From contig CANHGL010000011.1 in NCBI GenBank assembly GCA_947460245.1, positions 1 through 62,427 of the forward strand: 62,427 bases of DNA, written 5' to 3'. This stretch comes from Sphingobacteriales bacterium. GTDB lineage: Bacteria > Bacteroidota > Bacteroidia > Chitinophagales > JADIYW01. Shown here one piece after another: positions 54,838-62,427 of this stretch. Made by a program: the position numbers and the translations under genes. Positions within the stretch are counted from its first letter, which is position 1. Each line of letters opens with the position of its first letter. A model generated the notes under the pieces. It was given only the letters and a program-made list of their open reading frames with translations. It searched no databases and had not been told where the DNA came from.

Positions 54838-55413
54838 TTAGATATAGCGCTGATCCAGGCTAAATTTCTGCGGAAACTTGCCTTTGATGTCTTTATAATA
54901 TTGCATGATTTCCCGCATATCTGATTCCAGATCAGTAGGGTAGATAATTTTTCCAATACCTGCAATTTTCTTACTATAATCCAGATAGCCACATAAGATA
55001 GGCACCCCTGCCATCTTCGCAGTATACCAAAAACCCGTCTTCCATTCTGTACGCAGACTTCTGGTTCCCTCCGGAGTTACCATAACATGCAAAACGTCCC
55101 TTCCCTTAAAGAGATTTGCCATTGCTTCTACAGTGCTGGTTCTCGGCTGTCCGGGCTCCTTAGGGCTTCTATCGATAGGAATTCCTCCAAGGTTACGCAT
55201 TATCCTTTTAAAAGGAAATCTAAACCACTCCTGTTTTACGGTAAATTTCAACGGGAGGCCCATCAAGTCAAAAGCAGCCTTAGCTAAAGGAAGATCCCAG
55301 TTGCTGGTATGCGGAGCAGCTATCGTAATAGATTTATTAATCCCTTTAATGGAATCTGTTTTGAGCTTCCACCCTTTTAGTTTAAATATAAATCTGAAAA
55401 ACCAACTGACCAT
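54838..55413 (-). CDS. 1-acyl-glycerol-3-phosphate acyltransferase-like protein, copy 2
   Basis: 191 residues, paralogous to the gene at 54173. It carries the same motifs: AAPHTSNWDLPLAKAAFD, GGIPIDRSPKEP, and VTPEGTRSLRTEWKTGFWYT. The region between the two genes contains a promoter box, so the copies may be expressed separately. A tandem duplication of this enzyme implies either a change of chain-length preference or dosage. Confidence 0.85.
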   Translation of the reverse strand: MVSWFFRFIFKLKGWKLKTDSIKGINKSITIAAPHTSNWDLPLAKAAFDLMGLPLKFTVKQEWFRFPFKRIMRNLGGIPIDRSPKEPGQPRTSTVEAMANLFKGRDVLHVMVTPEGTRSLRTEWKTGFWYTAKMAGVPILCGYLDYSKKIAGIGKIIYPTDLESDMREIMQYYKDIKGKFPQKFSLDQRYI

Positions 55414-55592
55414 ACGAATGCTTTACCTACAAATATGCTTATTTTATTTGGAATTAAAAATAAGGTATAGAAATAGAAGACACTTATCTATTTCTGTAAA
55501 AAAAGACTTTGAAGTGTTAAAATAGAAACTGGCTATTTTTTATTACTACAGAAATTGCATATCTTTAATTAGTTACATTAGCAACTATTAGT

Positions 55593-56849
55593 ATGACAAC
55601 TATAACTAACTTTATTGAACCTTTTGAAGCGAAAGCACCCGAAATTATATTTGAATGGAATGATGCTCCAACGGGGGCTCAAGGATTTCTTGTTATAAAC
55701 TCTCTTAGAGGTGGTGCCGCAGGGGGTGGTACCCGTATGCGAAAAGGCCTAACCAAAGAAGAAGTTATTTCTTTAGCAAAAACAATGGAAATCAAATTCT
55801 CTGTTTCGGGCCCTCCAATTGGCGGTGCAAAATCAGGCATTAATTTTGATCCTACTGATCCCAGAAAGAGAGCAGTATTGGAGCGATGGTACAAAGCAGT
55901 TTCACCTATACTAAAAAGTTATTATGGCACAGGCGGAGATATGAATGTAGACGAGATTGAAGAAGTTATTCCCATCACCGAAGAGTATGGAATTTGGCAT
56001 CCCCAACAAGGCATAGTAATTGGTCACTATCAGCCGGGAGAGAAAGATAAAATCAATAAAATCGGTCAACTGCGCGTAGGAGTCTCCAAAACAATAGAAG
56101 ATGATACTTTTACACCTTCCAAAAAAGAAGGTTATGTAATTGCAGATATGATTACAGGCTATGGGGTAGCAGAATCCGTAAAACACTACTATAAGATATG
56201 GAAAAATGAAACTTTAGAAGGCAAGAAAGTAGCACTACAAGGATTCGGAAATGTAGGAGCTGCGGCTGCATTTTTTCTAGCACAGCAAGGTGCCAAAGTT
56301 ACTGGCATCATAGATACTACAGGAGTACTTATAAAAAAAGATGGAATGGGCTTTGAGGCTATCAGAGATTTATTCATGAACAGAAAAAATCGTAAACTCT
56401 TCCATCCGGATGCTATTTCTTTTGACCAAGGCAAAGATATTTTCTGGGATACTCCTGCTGATATATTTATTCCGGCAGCTGGCTCCCGATTAATCGGAGC
56501 TTCTGAATTACAGAGGATGATAGCGGCAGGTGTAAAAGTAATTTCATCAGGTGCGAATGTTCCATTTAATGATAAAGAAATTTTTTACGGTAAAATATTA
56601 AATCAGGCCGATGAAGCCATAGCCGTAATTCCGGATTTTATCGCCAACTGCGGAATGGCACGCGTTTTTGCTTATCTGATGCAGAAAGATATTACTATTT
56701 CAGACAGCGCTATCTTTTCTGATGTTTCCCATATCATCTCTAATGCCCTGGAAAAAGTATATCAAAAAGATGCACACCCGCTTTACATCACAAGAAATGC
56801 ATTACAAATTGCAATCGATGAGATTAATGCACATATTTCAAAAAAATAA
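55593..56849 (+). CDS. Glu/Leu/Phe/Val-type amino acid dehydrogenase
   Basis: 418 residues of the amino-acid dehydrogenase fold. The dimerisation/substrate domain has PPIGGAKSGINFDPTDPRKR with the catalytic Lys. The NAD(P)-binding domain begins GKKVALQGFGNVGAAAAFFL near residue 210. The usual GPDVGT-type motif is replaced by YGTGGDMNVDEIEEVI, which retains an Asp. The position next to an aromatic amino-acid catabolic operon makes phenylalanine or a broad-range dehydrogenase worth considering, but glutamate cannot be excluded. Confidence 0.85.
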   Translation: MTTITNFIEPFEAKAPEIIFEWNDAPTGAQGFLVINSLRGGAAGGGTRMRKGLTKEEVISLAKTMEIKFSVSGPPIGGAKSGINFDPTDPRKRAVLERWYKAVSPILKSYYGTGGDMNVDEIEEVIPITEEYGIWHPQQGIVIGHYQPGEKDKINKIGQLRVGVSKTIEDDTFTPSKKEGYVIADMITGYGVAESVKHYYKIWKNETLEGKKVALQGFGNVGAAAAFFLAQQGAKVTGIIDTTGVLIKKDGMGFEAIRDLFMNRKNRKLFHPDAISFDQGKDIFWDTPADIFIPAAGSRLIGASELQRMIAAGVKVISSGANVPFNDKEIFYGKILNQADEAIAVIPDFIANCGMARVFAYLMQKDITISDSAIFSDVSHIISNALEKVYQKDAHPLYITRNALQIAIDEINAHISKK

Positions 56850-56875
56850 GAGACATCACGCTAAATAATTATTTT

Positions 56876-58033
56876 ATGGCCTTTTATCATACCCTCGGAA
56901 AAATACCTCACAAAAGACATACCGTCTTTAAAAGTGAATCCGGAAGTTTATATTATGAGCAGCTTTTTGGTACAGAAGGATTTACTGGAAAATCTTCTTT
57001 GCTCTATCATATTCATCGACCCACACAAATCAGTAAGTTTTTAGACACTAAAGATCTTACTCCAGAAATTGCAGTCGATAAAAATATACATCCAGTAAAA
57101 CTAAAAGGCTTTAATCTCCCGGAAAAAGAGGATTTCCTCGAAAGCAAAACAACGCTCTTTGTAAATAGCGGTACTGAAATCGGAATGACGCTTCCTAAGC
57201 AATCCATGGAGCATTACTTCTATAAAAATGCTGATGCTGATGAAATATACTTTATTCATTATGGTGAAGGCCATTTGGATACTCTATTCGGCAGACTAGA
57301 TTTTAAAAAGGGTGACTACATTGTGATTCCACGCGGCACTATATATCAATTTCATTTCCTTACAGAAAAAAATAAAATCCTCTTTATAGAATCCACTTCT
57401 CCTGTAGAATTCCCAAGAAGATATGTCAATGAGTTTGGGCAACTATTAGAGAATGCACCGTTCTGTGAACGCGATCTGAGAGTGCCTACTTACATGGCAC
57501 CTATCAATCAGAAAGGAGAATTTGTGATCAAAATTAAGAAAGAGAAGATGCTTCACAGCGTAGTATACCAATACCATCCATTTGATGTAGTAGGATGGGA
57601 CGGATACCATTTCCCTTATATCTTTTCTATCTATGACTTTGAGCCAATTACCGGAAGAGTGCATCAGCCACCTCCCGTTCATCAGACGTTTCAGACTAAA
57701 GATTTTGTAGTGTGCTCGTTCGTTCCAAGAATGTATGATTATCACCCGGATGCGATACCAGCTCCTTATAATCATAGCAACATTGATAGTGAAGAATTAT
57801 TGTATTATGTGGATGGCGACTTTATGAGTCGTAACGATATTGGCGAAGGGCAAATGACCTTACACCCGGGAGGTATTCCGCATGGACCTCACCCAGGAGC
57901 CATGGAACGAAGCATCGGTAAAAAAGAGACCAATGAATTAGCAGTGATGATAGACACATTTAAACCTTTGAAGATCACCAAAGCAGCTGTAAGTATTGAA
58001 GATAAAAGTTATGTTACCAGTTGGTTGGAATAA
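56876..58033 (+). CDS. hmgA: Homogentisate 1,2-dioxygenase
   Basis: 385 residues. The iron site region is visible late in the protein: HQPPPVHQTFQTKDFVVCSF, then YNHSNIDSEELLYYVDGDF and LHPGGIPHGPHPGAMERSIG near residue 340, which hold the His and Glu ligands expected for the cupin-fold enzyme. It opens the ring of homogentisate to maleylacetoacetate. It lies 26 bp after the dehydrogenase and 32 bp before hppD. Confidence 0.94.
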   Translation: MAFYHTLGKIPHKRHTVFKSESGSLYYEQLFGTEGFTGKSSLLYHIHRPTQISKFLDTKDLTPEIAVDKNIHPVKLKGFNLPEKEDFLESKTTLFVNSGTEIGMTLPKQSMEHYFYKNADADEIYFIHYGEGHLDTLFGRLDFKKGDYIVIPRGTIYQFHFLTEKNKILFIESTSPVEFPRRYVNEFGQLLENAPFCERDLRVPTYMAPINQKGEFVIKIKKEKMLHSVVYQYHPFDVVGWDGYHFPYIFSIYDFEPITGRVHQPPPVHQTFQTKDFVVCSFVPRMYDYHPDAIPAPYNHSNIDSEELLYYVDGDFMSRNDIGEGQMTLHPGGIPHGPHPGAMERSIGKKETNELAVMIDTFKPLKITKAAVSIEDKSYVTSWLE

Positions 58034-58065
58034 TTTAGATTATAGATAAAGCTAAATCAAAGAAT

Positions 58066-59223
58066 ATGTCAGCAATAAAAAATGTAGAATACGGATTAGA
58101 GAAAATATTTTACGGCGCACAAGATTTTCTGCCACTACTCGGAACAGACTATGTGGAATTATATGTAGGCAATGCCAAGCAGGCTGCACACTTCTATAAA
58201 ACTGCATTTGGATTCCAGTCATTAGCCTATGCAGGACTCGAGACAGGCGTGAGAGACAAAGCATCTTATGTATTATCTCAGGATAAAATACGTCTAGTAT
58301 TAACAACACCATTAACCTCTTCCTCTGCTATCAATCAACACCTTGCAAAGCATGGAGATGGTGTTAAAGTAATTGCACTTTGGGTAGAAGATGCCACTAA
58401 ATCTTTTGAGGAAACTACTAAGAGAGGTGCAAGGCCATTTATGGAGCCGACGAAAGAAGCAGATGAGTTTGGGGAAGTTATAAGGTCAGGAATATATACC
58501 TATGGAGAAACAGTGCATGTTTTCGTAGAACGTAAGAACTACAAAGGCACCTTTTTACCGGGCTACAAACCTTGGAAATCTGATTATAATCCTACCGATG
58601 TAGGCTTAAAGTTTATTGATCATATGGTAGGCAATGTTGGGTGGGGTGAAATGAACCAATGGGTGAAGTGGTATGAAGATGTGATGGGCTTTGTTAATTT
58701 CTTATCCTTTGACGACAAACAAATCCATACAGAATATTCTGCATTAATGAGCAAGGTAATGTCTAATGGAAATGGTCGTATTAAGTTTCCTATTAACGAA
58801 CCAGCGGAAGGAAAGAAGAAATCACAAATAGAAGAATATTTAGATTTTTATGAAGGTGCAGGCGTACAGCATATTGCAGTAGCCACAGACGATATTATTA
58901 AAACAGTGACTACATTGAGAGCAAGAGGAATAGAGTTTCTGGGTGCACCTCCAAGAACGTATTACGAAGAAATTCCTGCCCGATTAGGAGAACACATGAA
59001 GATGATGCATGAAGACATCTCTGTTTTGGAAGCTCTTGGTATTCTGGTAGATGCCGATGAAGATGGCTATCTGCTTCAAATATTTACCCGACCTGTGGAA
59101 GACAGACCCACCTTATTCTTCGAGATTATCCAACGCATGGGTGCAAAGGGATTCGGTGCTGGGAACTTCAAAGCATTGTTTGAATCGATAGAGCGAGAGC
59201 AGGAAAGAAGAGGCACGCTGTAA
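58066..59223 (+). CDS. hppD: 4-hydroxyphenylpyruvate dioxygenase
   Basis: 385 residues with two VOC-fold halves. The iron ligands in the C-terminal half are His in GLKFIDHMVGNV near 187, His in AGVQHIAVATDD near 267, and Glu in LFFEIIQRMGAKGFGAGNF near 348. It converts 4-hydroxyphenylpyruvate to homogentisate, feeding HmgA. The C-terminal LFESIEREQERRGTL is the usual family end. Confidence 0.95.
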   Translation: MSAIKNVEYGLEKIFYGAQDFLPLLGTDYVELYVGNAKQAAHFYKTAFGFQSLAYAGLETGVRDKASYVLSQDKIRLVLTTPLTSSSAINQHLAKHGDGVKVIALWVEDATKSFEETTKRGARPFMEPTKEADEFGEVIRSGIYTYGETVHVFVERKNYKGTFLPGYKPWKSDYNPTDVGLKFIDHMVGNVGWGEMNQWVKWYEDVMGFVNFLSFDDKQIHTEYSALMSKVMSNGNGRIKFPINEPAEGKKKSQIEEYLDFYEGAGVQHIAVATDDIIKTVTTLRARGIEFLGAPPRTYYEEIPARLGEHMKMMHEDISVLEALGILVDADEDGYLLQIFTRPVEDRPTLFFEIIQRMGAKGFGAGNFKALFESIEREQERRGTL

Positions 59224-59232
59224 AAGAGAATC

Positions 59233-59664
59233 ATGGAGACGAACTACGGATTTATAATTGAAAAGACAGGTAAGAAAATAAAACTTGAGCTGCAGCGTAA
59301 GTTTAACGAAAGCAATTTCGATATTACGGTAGACCAATGGGTAGTGCTATTGGAGCTTTATTCTCATGGAACTCAAAACCAGGTTGAGCTTTGCGAACGC
59401 TGTTTTAAAGATGCTCCAACAATGACACGGATTGTTGAGTTGCTTGTAAAAAAAGAATTCGTAGAAAGATCGCCTTGCATAACTGATAGAAGAAAATATG
59501 ATATTTCACTGAATAAAAAAGGAAAGCAACTCATCCAAAAATTACTGCCCACTGTTATTGCTTTTAGAAAAGAAGGATGGAAAGACCTTACAGAGAAAGA
59601 TATTCAGCATCTTATACGTATAACTAATAAAATCTCGATTAACCTAGATAACTATGTCCGATAA
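59233..59664 (+). CDS. MarR-family transcriptional regulator
   Basis: 143 residues. A winged helix-turn-helix at about 30-95: ITVDQWVVLLELYSHGTQNQ, then APTMTRIVELLVKKEFVERS, and the wing DRRKYDISLNKKGKQLI. Long dimer helices flank it. It sits inside the aromatic amino-acid operon, 9 bp after hppD, and its stop overlaps the fahA start by 11 bp. It probably senses an intermediate such as homogentisate or fumarylacetoacetate and controls the operon; the ligand is inference. No operator was identified. Confidence 0.88.
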   Translation: METNYGFIIEKTGKKIKLELQRKFNESNFDITVDQWVVLLELYSHGTQNQVELCERCFKDAPTMTRIVELLVKKEFVERSPCITDRRKYDISLNKKGKQLIQKLLPTVIAFRKEGWKDLTEKDIQHLIRITNKISINLDNYVR

Positions 59665-60889
59665 AACATTACATCAAAGATGTATTCTGGAAGTAGATAG
59701 CAATAGCGATTTCTCCATCTACAACTTACCTTATGGTATTTACGCTACAGCACATAAATCAAAACGTGCAGGCATTGCAATTGGCAACTATATCATTGAC
59801 TTATCTGAACTCTACGATACGGGGTACTTCAAGGAAAAAATCAAGCAAAATGTATTTACAGGAGAATTTCTCAATGATTTTATCGCACTTGGAAAAGACG
59901 TTTGGTCCTATGTCCGACAAAGTATCCAAATTTTACTAACAGATGAATCTCTATTTCTTCCTCTTAAAGAAAAGATTATTGACATACAGCGTGATGCAAC
60001 CATGTATCTTCCTATACAGATTGGTGATTACACAGATTTCTATTCCAGTGAGGAGCATGCTTCTAACGTTGGGAAGATGTTTCGGCCAAATGGAGATCCG
60101 CTTATGCCAAACTGGAAACACATGCCCATTGCTTACCATGGAAGGAGTTCATCGATTATCACTACCGGACAATCCGTAAAACGACCACATGGTCAATATC
60201 TAAAAGGAGAAGAAATTGTCTTTGGAGCATCACAAACATTAGATATTGAATTAGAACTTGGCTACATCATAGGAAAAGAAAATAAATTGGGCGAGCCTGT
60301 CCCTGTTAACCACGCTAGTGCATTTGTTTTTGGATGTGTTCTGCTAAATGACTTTTCTGCGAGGGATATACAACGTTGGGAATATCAACCCTTAGGCCCT
60401 TTTTTAGGAAAGAATTTTGGTACAGCTATATCACCATGGGTGATAACTTATGAGGCGCTTCAAACATTCAGCGTAGCAGCTCCTGAGCAGACACCAAGTG
60501 TATTACCTTATCTGGCTCAAACAGACAGAAATAATTTTGATATCGAATTACATTTTGATATCGAGACAAAGAATAAGCAAGCTGCCAATGTAGCCATCAG
60601 TAATTCAAAATACTTATACTGGACGATAGAGCAGCAAATTGCGCATCATACTGTTAATGGCTGTAATCTTAGAGTTGGAGATTTGTTTGGAACAGGCACC
60701 ATCAGTGGAAAGGAAAAAAATAGCTTTGGCAGTTTATTGGAATTAACCTGGAATGGAAAAGAAAAAATCAAGATTGGAGATGAGGAACGCACCTTCCTTC
60801 AGGATGGGGATACTACTATACTAAAAGGATACTGTAGAAAAGGAGATATTAGAATTGGTTTCGGAGAATTGCGGAATACCATCATTTAA
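59654..60889 (+). CDS. fahA: Fumarylacetoacetase
   Basis: 411 residues. The N-terminal SH3-like part begins VDSNSDFSIYNLPYGIYATA after a short leader. The FAH catalytic core has DYTDFYSSEEHASNVGKMFR (metal Asp and catalytic His), IAYHGRSSSI, the metal Glu sites in IELELGYIIGKEN, and FGCVLLNDFSARDIQRWEYQ. It hydrolyses fumarylacetoacetate to fumarate and acetoacetate. The start ATG lies inside the marR 3' end, so translation is coupled. Confidence 0.94.
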   Translation: MSDKTLHQRCILEVDSNSDFSIYNLPYGIYATAHKSKRAGIAIGNYIIDLSELYDTGYFKEKIKQNVFTGEFLNDFIALGKDVWSYVRQSIQILLTDESLFLPLKEKIIDIQRDATMYLPIQIGDYTDFYSSEEHASNVGKMFRPNGDPLMPNWKHMPIAYHGRSSSIITTGQSVKRPHGQYLKGEEIVFGASQTLDIELELGYIIGKENKLGEPVPVNHASAFVFGCVLLNDFSARDIQRWEYQPLGPFLGKNFGTAISPWVITYEALQTFSVAAPEQTPSVLPYLAQTDRNNFDIELHFDIETKNKQAANVAISNSKYLYWTIEQQIAHHTVNGCNLRVGDLFGTGTISGKEKNSFGSLLELTWNGKEKIKIGDEERTFLQDGDTTILKGYCRKGDIRIGFGELRNTII

Positions 60890-60914
60890 TTGATTAAACT
60901 CAATAATAGAATAT

Positions 60915-61694
60915 ATGTTTGGGATGAAACAAGAATACGATAAATACACAGAAGCGGACTTCCTCGTTTGGAAATTATTGTATGAAAAACAGATGGAAGT
61001 ATTACCTCATAGAGCTGCTCAGACTTACCTTGATGGACTAAAGGATATGAATTTCAAAGCTGAAGAAATTCCAAACTTTGATTATATAAATGGGGTACTG
61101 TCTAATACAACAGGTTGGCAGATTGAAGTTGTACCCGGTCTGATTCCGGACAAAGAATTCTTTGAGCTACTCGCTAATAAAAAATTTCCATCTTCTACCT
61201 GGCTGCGTAAACTGGAAGAAATAGATTATCTGGAAGAACCAGACATGTTTCACGATTGCTTTGCGCACATGCCACTCCTGATCAATCAGTTCTTTGTAGA
61301 TTATCTTCAGGAGCTTTCCAAGATTGCATTGAAACATATCGACGATGCGCTCGCAGTAGAGCTCATTGGTAGAATATACTGGTTCACCGTAGAATTTGGT
61401 CTCATCCAAGAACCCCAAGGACTGCGTATCTACGGAGCAGGAATCCTGTCTTCCTCAGGAGAAAGTATATACTGCCTTGGAAATGACGCCAATCGGCTAA
61501 AATTTAATGCGAAGGAGATTCTGGAAAAACATTACTATAAAGACCACTTTCAAGATAGGTATTATGTGATTGAGTCTTACAAAGAATTATTTGATGAGAT
61601 TCCAAATTTTAGTAGTGCAATCGAATATGCATTACATAAGATTCCTCATCAGCGTGATATCTATGCTACAACATTAGATATTAATCTGGATTAA
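60915..61694 (+). CDS. phhA: Phenylalanine 4-monooxygenase
   Basis: 259 residues, the size of bacterial catalytic-only enzymes. The iron ligands are the two His in EPDMFHDCFAHMPLL near 113-118 and Glu in YWFTVEFGLI near 160. WQIEVVPGLIPDKEFFELLA is the pterin-side region. It hydroxylates phenylalanine to tyrosine using a tetrahydropterin. A second in-frame ATG 3 codons in is possible. It links phenylalanine to the downstream HppD-HmgA-FahA steps. Confidence 0.94.
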   Translation: MFGMKQEYDKYTEADFLVWKLLYEKQMEVLPHRAAQTYLDGLKDMNFKAEEIPNFDYINGVLSNTTGWQIEVVPGLIPDKEFFELLANKKFPSSTWLRKLEEIDYLEEPDMFHDCFAHMPLLINQFFVDYLQELSKIALKHIDDALAVELIGRIYWFTVEFGLIQEPQGLRIYGAGILSSSGESIYCLGNDANRLKFNAKEILEKHYYKDHFQDRYYVIESYKELFDEIPNFSSAIEYALHKIPHQRDIYATTLDINLD

Positions 61695-61855
61695 TGAAAA
61701 AACAGACACTTAAACAAATCAAAGCCAGCGTACGTAAGAAGCAACTCAAAGACGGATTTTTTGATGGAAGATTTTTAGAGAAAATAGTCCCTAATAAAAA
61801 GCTTACAAAGAATAAGAAACAATGCCGACTTCGAATTGATTTGGAAAAAGATTAA
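61694..61855 (+). CDS. Short basic protein coupled to phhA
   Basis: 53 residues reading MKKQTLKQIKASVRKKQLKD and onward to RLRIDLEKD, about one quarter Lys. The ATG overlaps the phhA stop as TAATG, which is a classic re-initiation arrangement and supports real coding. Strongly basic with no membrane segment; a nucleic-acid or pathway-partner role can only be guessed. It is not homologous to any family I recognise. Confidence 0.6.
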   Translation: MKKQTLKQIKASVRKKQLKDGFFDGRFLEKIVPNKKLTKNKKQCRLRIDLEKD

Positions 61856-61882
61856 CTTGACACTAAAACCAACTGCAGAAAG

Positions 61883-62427
61883 ATGAAAACTATAGACCCA
61901 AAAGAAACCGGTATAAAAGAAATTTCTAATTTCCTTACCTCTGCAGTCGTTCCTAGACCTATTGCATTTGTGAGTACCGTAGACCAGGAGGGCACGCCTA
62001 ATCTAAGCCCTTTCTCCTTCTTTAATGTATTCAGTTCAGTCCCTCCTATTCTTATTTTCTCACCTGCAAAGAGCGCTCTTACAGGCAAACAAAAAGATAC
62101 TTATCACAATGTAATGGCCACTAAGGAATGTGTTGTTCATATTGCAAACTATAGCATGGTAGAACAACTCTCTGTAACCAGTGGCGCTTATCCTCAAGAC
62201 GTTAATGAATTTGTTAAAGGTGGATTTACAGAAGTACCCTCTATGCTGGTAAAGCCTCCCCGCGTTAAAGAGGCACCTGTCGCATTTGAGTGCAAAGTAA
62301 GAGATATTATCTCTATGGGAGATCAGGGGGGCGCCGGAAATCTCGTCATCTGTGAAGTAGTATTAATTCATTTTGATGAATCGTTGGCGGATGAAAAAGG
62401 AAATATGATTCCGGAAAAATTAGATGC
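61883..62427 (+). CDS. Flavin reductase family protein, 3' end cut by window
   Basis: The first 181 codons are in the window, with no stop before the right edge. It begins MKTIDPKETGIKEISNFLTS and has the FMN-binding split-barrel pattern: VVPRPIAFVSTVDQEGTPNL, SPFSFFNVFSSVPPILIFSP and DTYHNVMATKECVVHIANYS. It is the second member of this superfamily in the window. It lies 27 bp after the coupled small gene, so it is probably in the same transcript. A reduced-flavin supply or an independent ring-cleavage role is possible. Confidence 0.85.
   Translation, partial: MKTIDPKETGIKEISNFLTSAVVPRPIAFVSTVDQEGTPNLSPFSFFNVFSSVPPILIFSPAKSALTGKQKDTYHNVMATKECVVHIANYSMVEQLSVTSGAYPQDVNEFVKGGFTEVPSMLVKPPRVKEAPVAFECKVRDIISMGDQGGAGNLVICEVVLIHFDESLADEKGNMIPEKLD

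Noticed and set aside
1-62427. CRISPR array, rRNA operon, prophage or transposase-type insertion sequence
   Set aside because: No regularly spaced repeats, no rRNA-like sequence, and no integrase or transposase frame was found on either strand.

Overview
The window is one contiguous piece of a bacterial chromosome. It most likely comes from a member of the Bacteroidota, close to the Chitinophagaceae. The base composition is AT-rich, and several genes are preceded by the Bacteroidota -7 promoter box (TAnnTTTG). The gene content also fits: DUF3127, DUF4920, a BatA-type protein, FISUMP and YwqK lipoproteins, a GH3-serine hydrolase fusion, and a glycogen synthase-phosphorylase fusion. There is no rRNA, CRISPR array, prophage or classical insertion sequence. 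Assignments rest on reading the sequence and family knowledge; no database search was run.

Layout. 1-2.7 kb (minus): the 5' end of a probable CCA-adding enzyme, Sua5/TsaC, a GT4 glycosyltransferase and dapD. 2.75-6.75 kb (plus): an island of five consecutive lipoproteins. The last two are diverged paralogues, each preceded by a nearly identical 72-bp segment, and the pair is bracketed by inverted copies of one terminator hairpin. 6.9-12.4 kb: tRNA-Lys, a FCY1-type cytosine deaminase, DUF3127, a radical SAM/SPASM protein and a 971-residue GH3-serine hydrolase fusion. 12.6-17.3 kb (plus): mutL, two rhomboid proteases and an EEP-family protein. 17.3-24.3 kb (minus): GT2, a small membrane protein, a dihydroorotase homologue without its metal ligands, a BatA-type protein, lysS and a HAD phosphatase. 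A triple-BON protein follows.

25.1-34.0 kb (minus) is a tight four-gene glycogen/alpha-glucan operon: debranching enzyme, GT4, GH57, and a 1406-residue protein joining glycogen synthase to glucan phosphorylase. 34.3-39.4 kb holds a P-type ATPase, SRPBCC protein, flavin reductase, panD, and an exported HNH-nuclease-like protein with a small partner. A CAT-anticodon tRNA follows, next to a broken tRNA copy. 39.8-47.4 kb carries an M28 peptidase, cysS, ruvC, a membrane flippase-like protein, a POT peptide transporter and lysA.

47.5-50.8 kb is the sulfate-activation operon cysC-cysD-cysN. It is interrupted between cysD and cysN by a 470-bp cassette: a GxxExxY nuclease-fold gene exactly bounded by 21-bp inverted repeats. 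A gene-less relative of the same repeat lies between purK and purE (51.0-52.7 kb). Then come tcdA, rnhB and two acyltransferases. 55.6-62.4 kb is a phenylalanine/tyrosine catabolic operon: amino-acid dehydrogenase, hmgA, hppD, a MarR regulator, fahA, phhA, a coupled 53-residue protein, and a flavin reductase cut by the window end. Together it covers Phe to Tyr and 4-hydroxyphenylpyruvate to fumarate plus acetoacetate, except for the tyrosine aminotransferase and the maleylacetoacetate isomerase, which are not in this window.

The most interesting items are the inverted-repeat-bounded GxxExxY cassette with its solo relative, and the lipoprotein pair with the conserved 72-bp leader.
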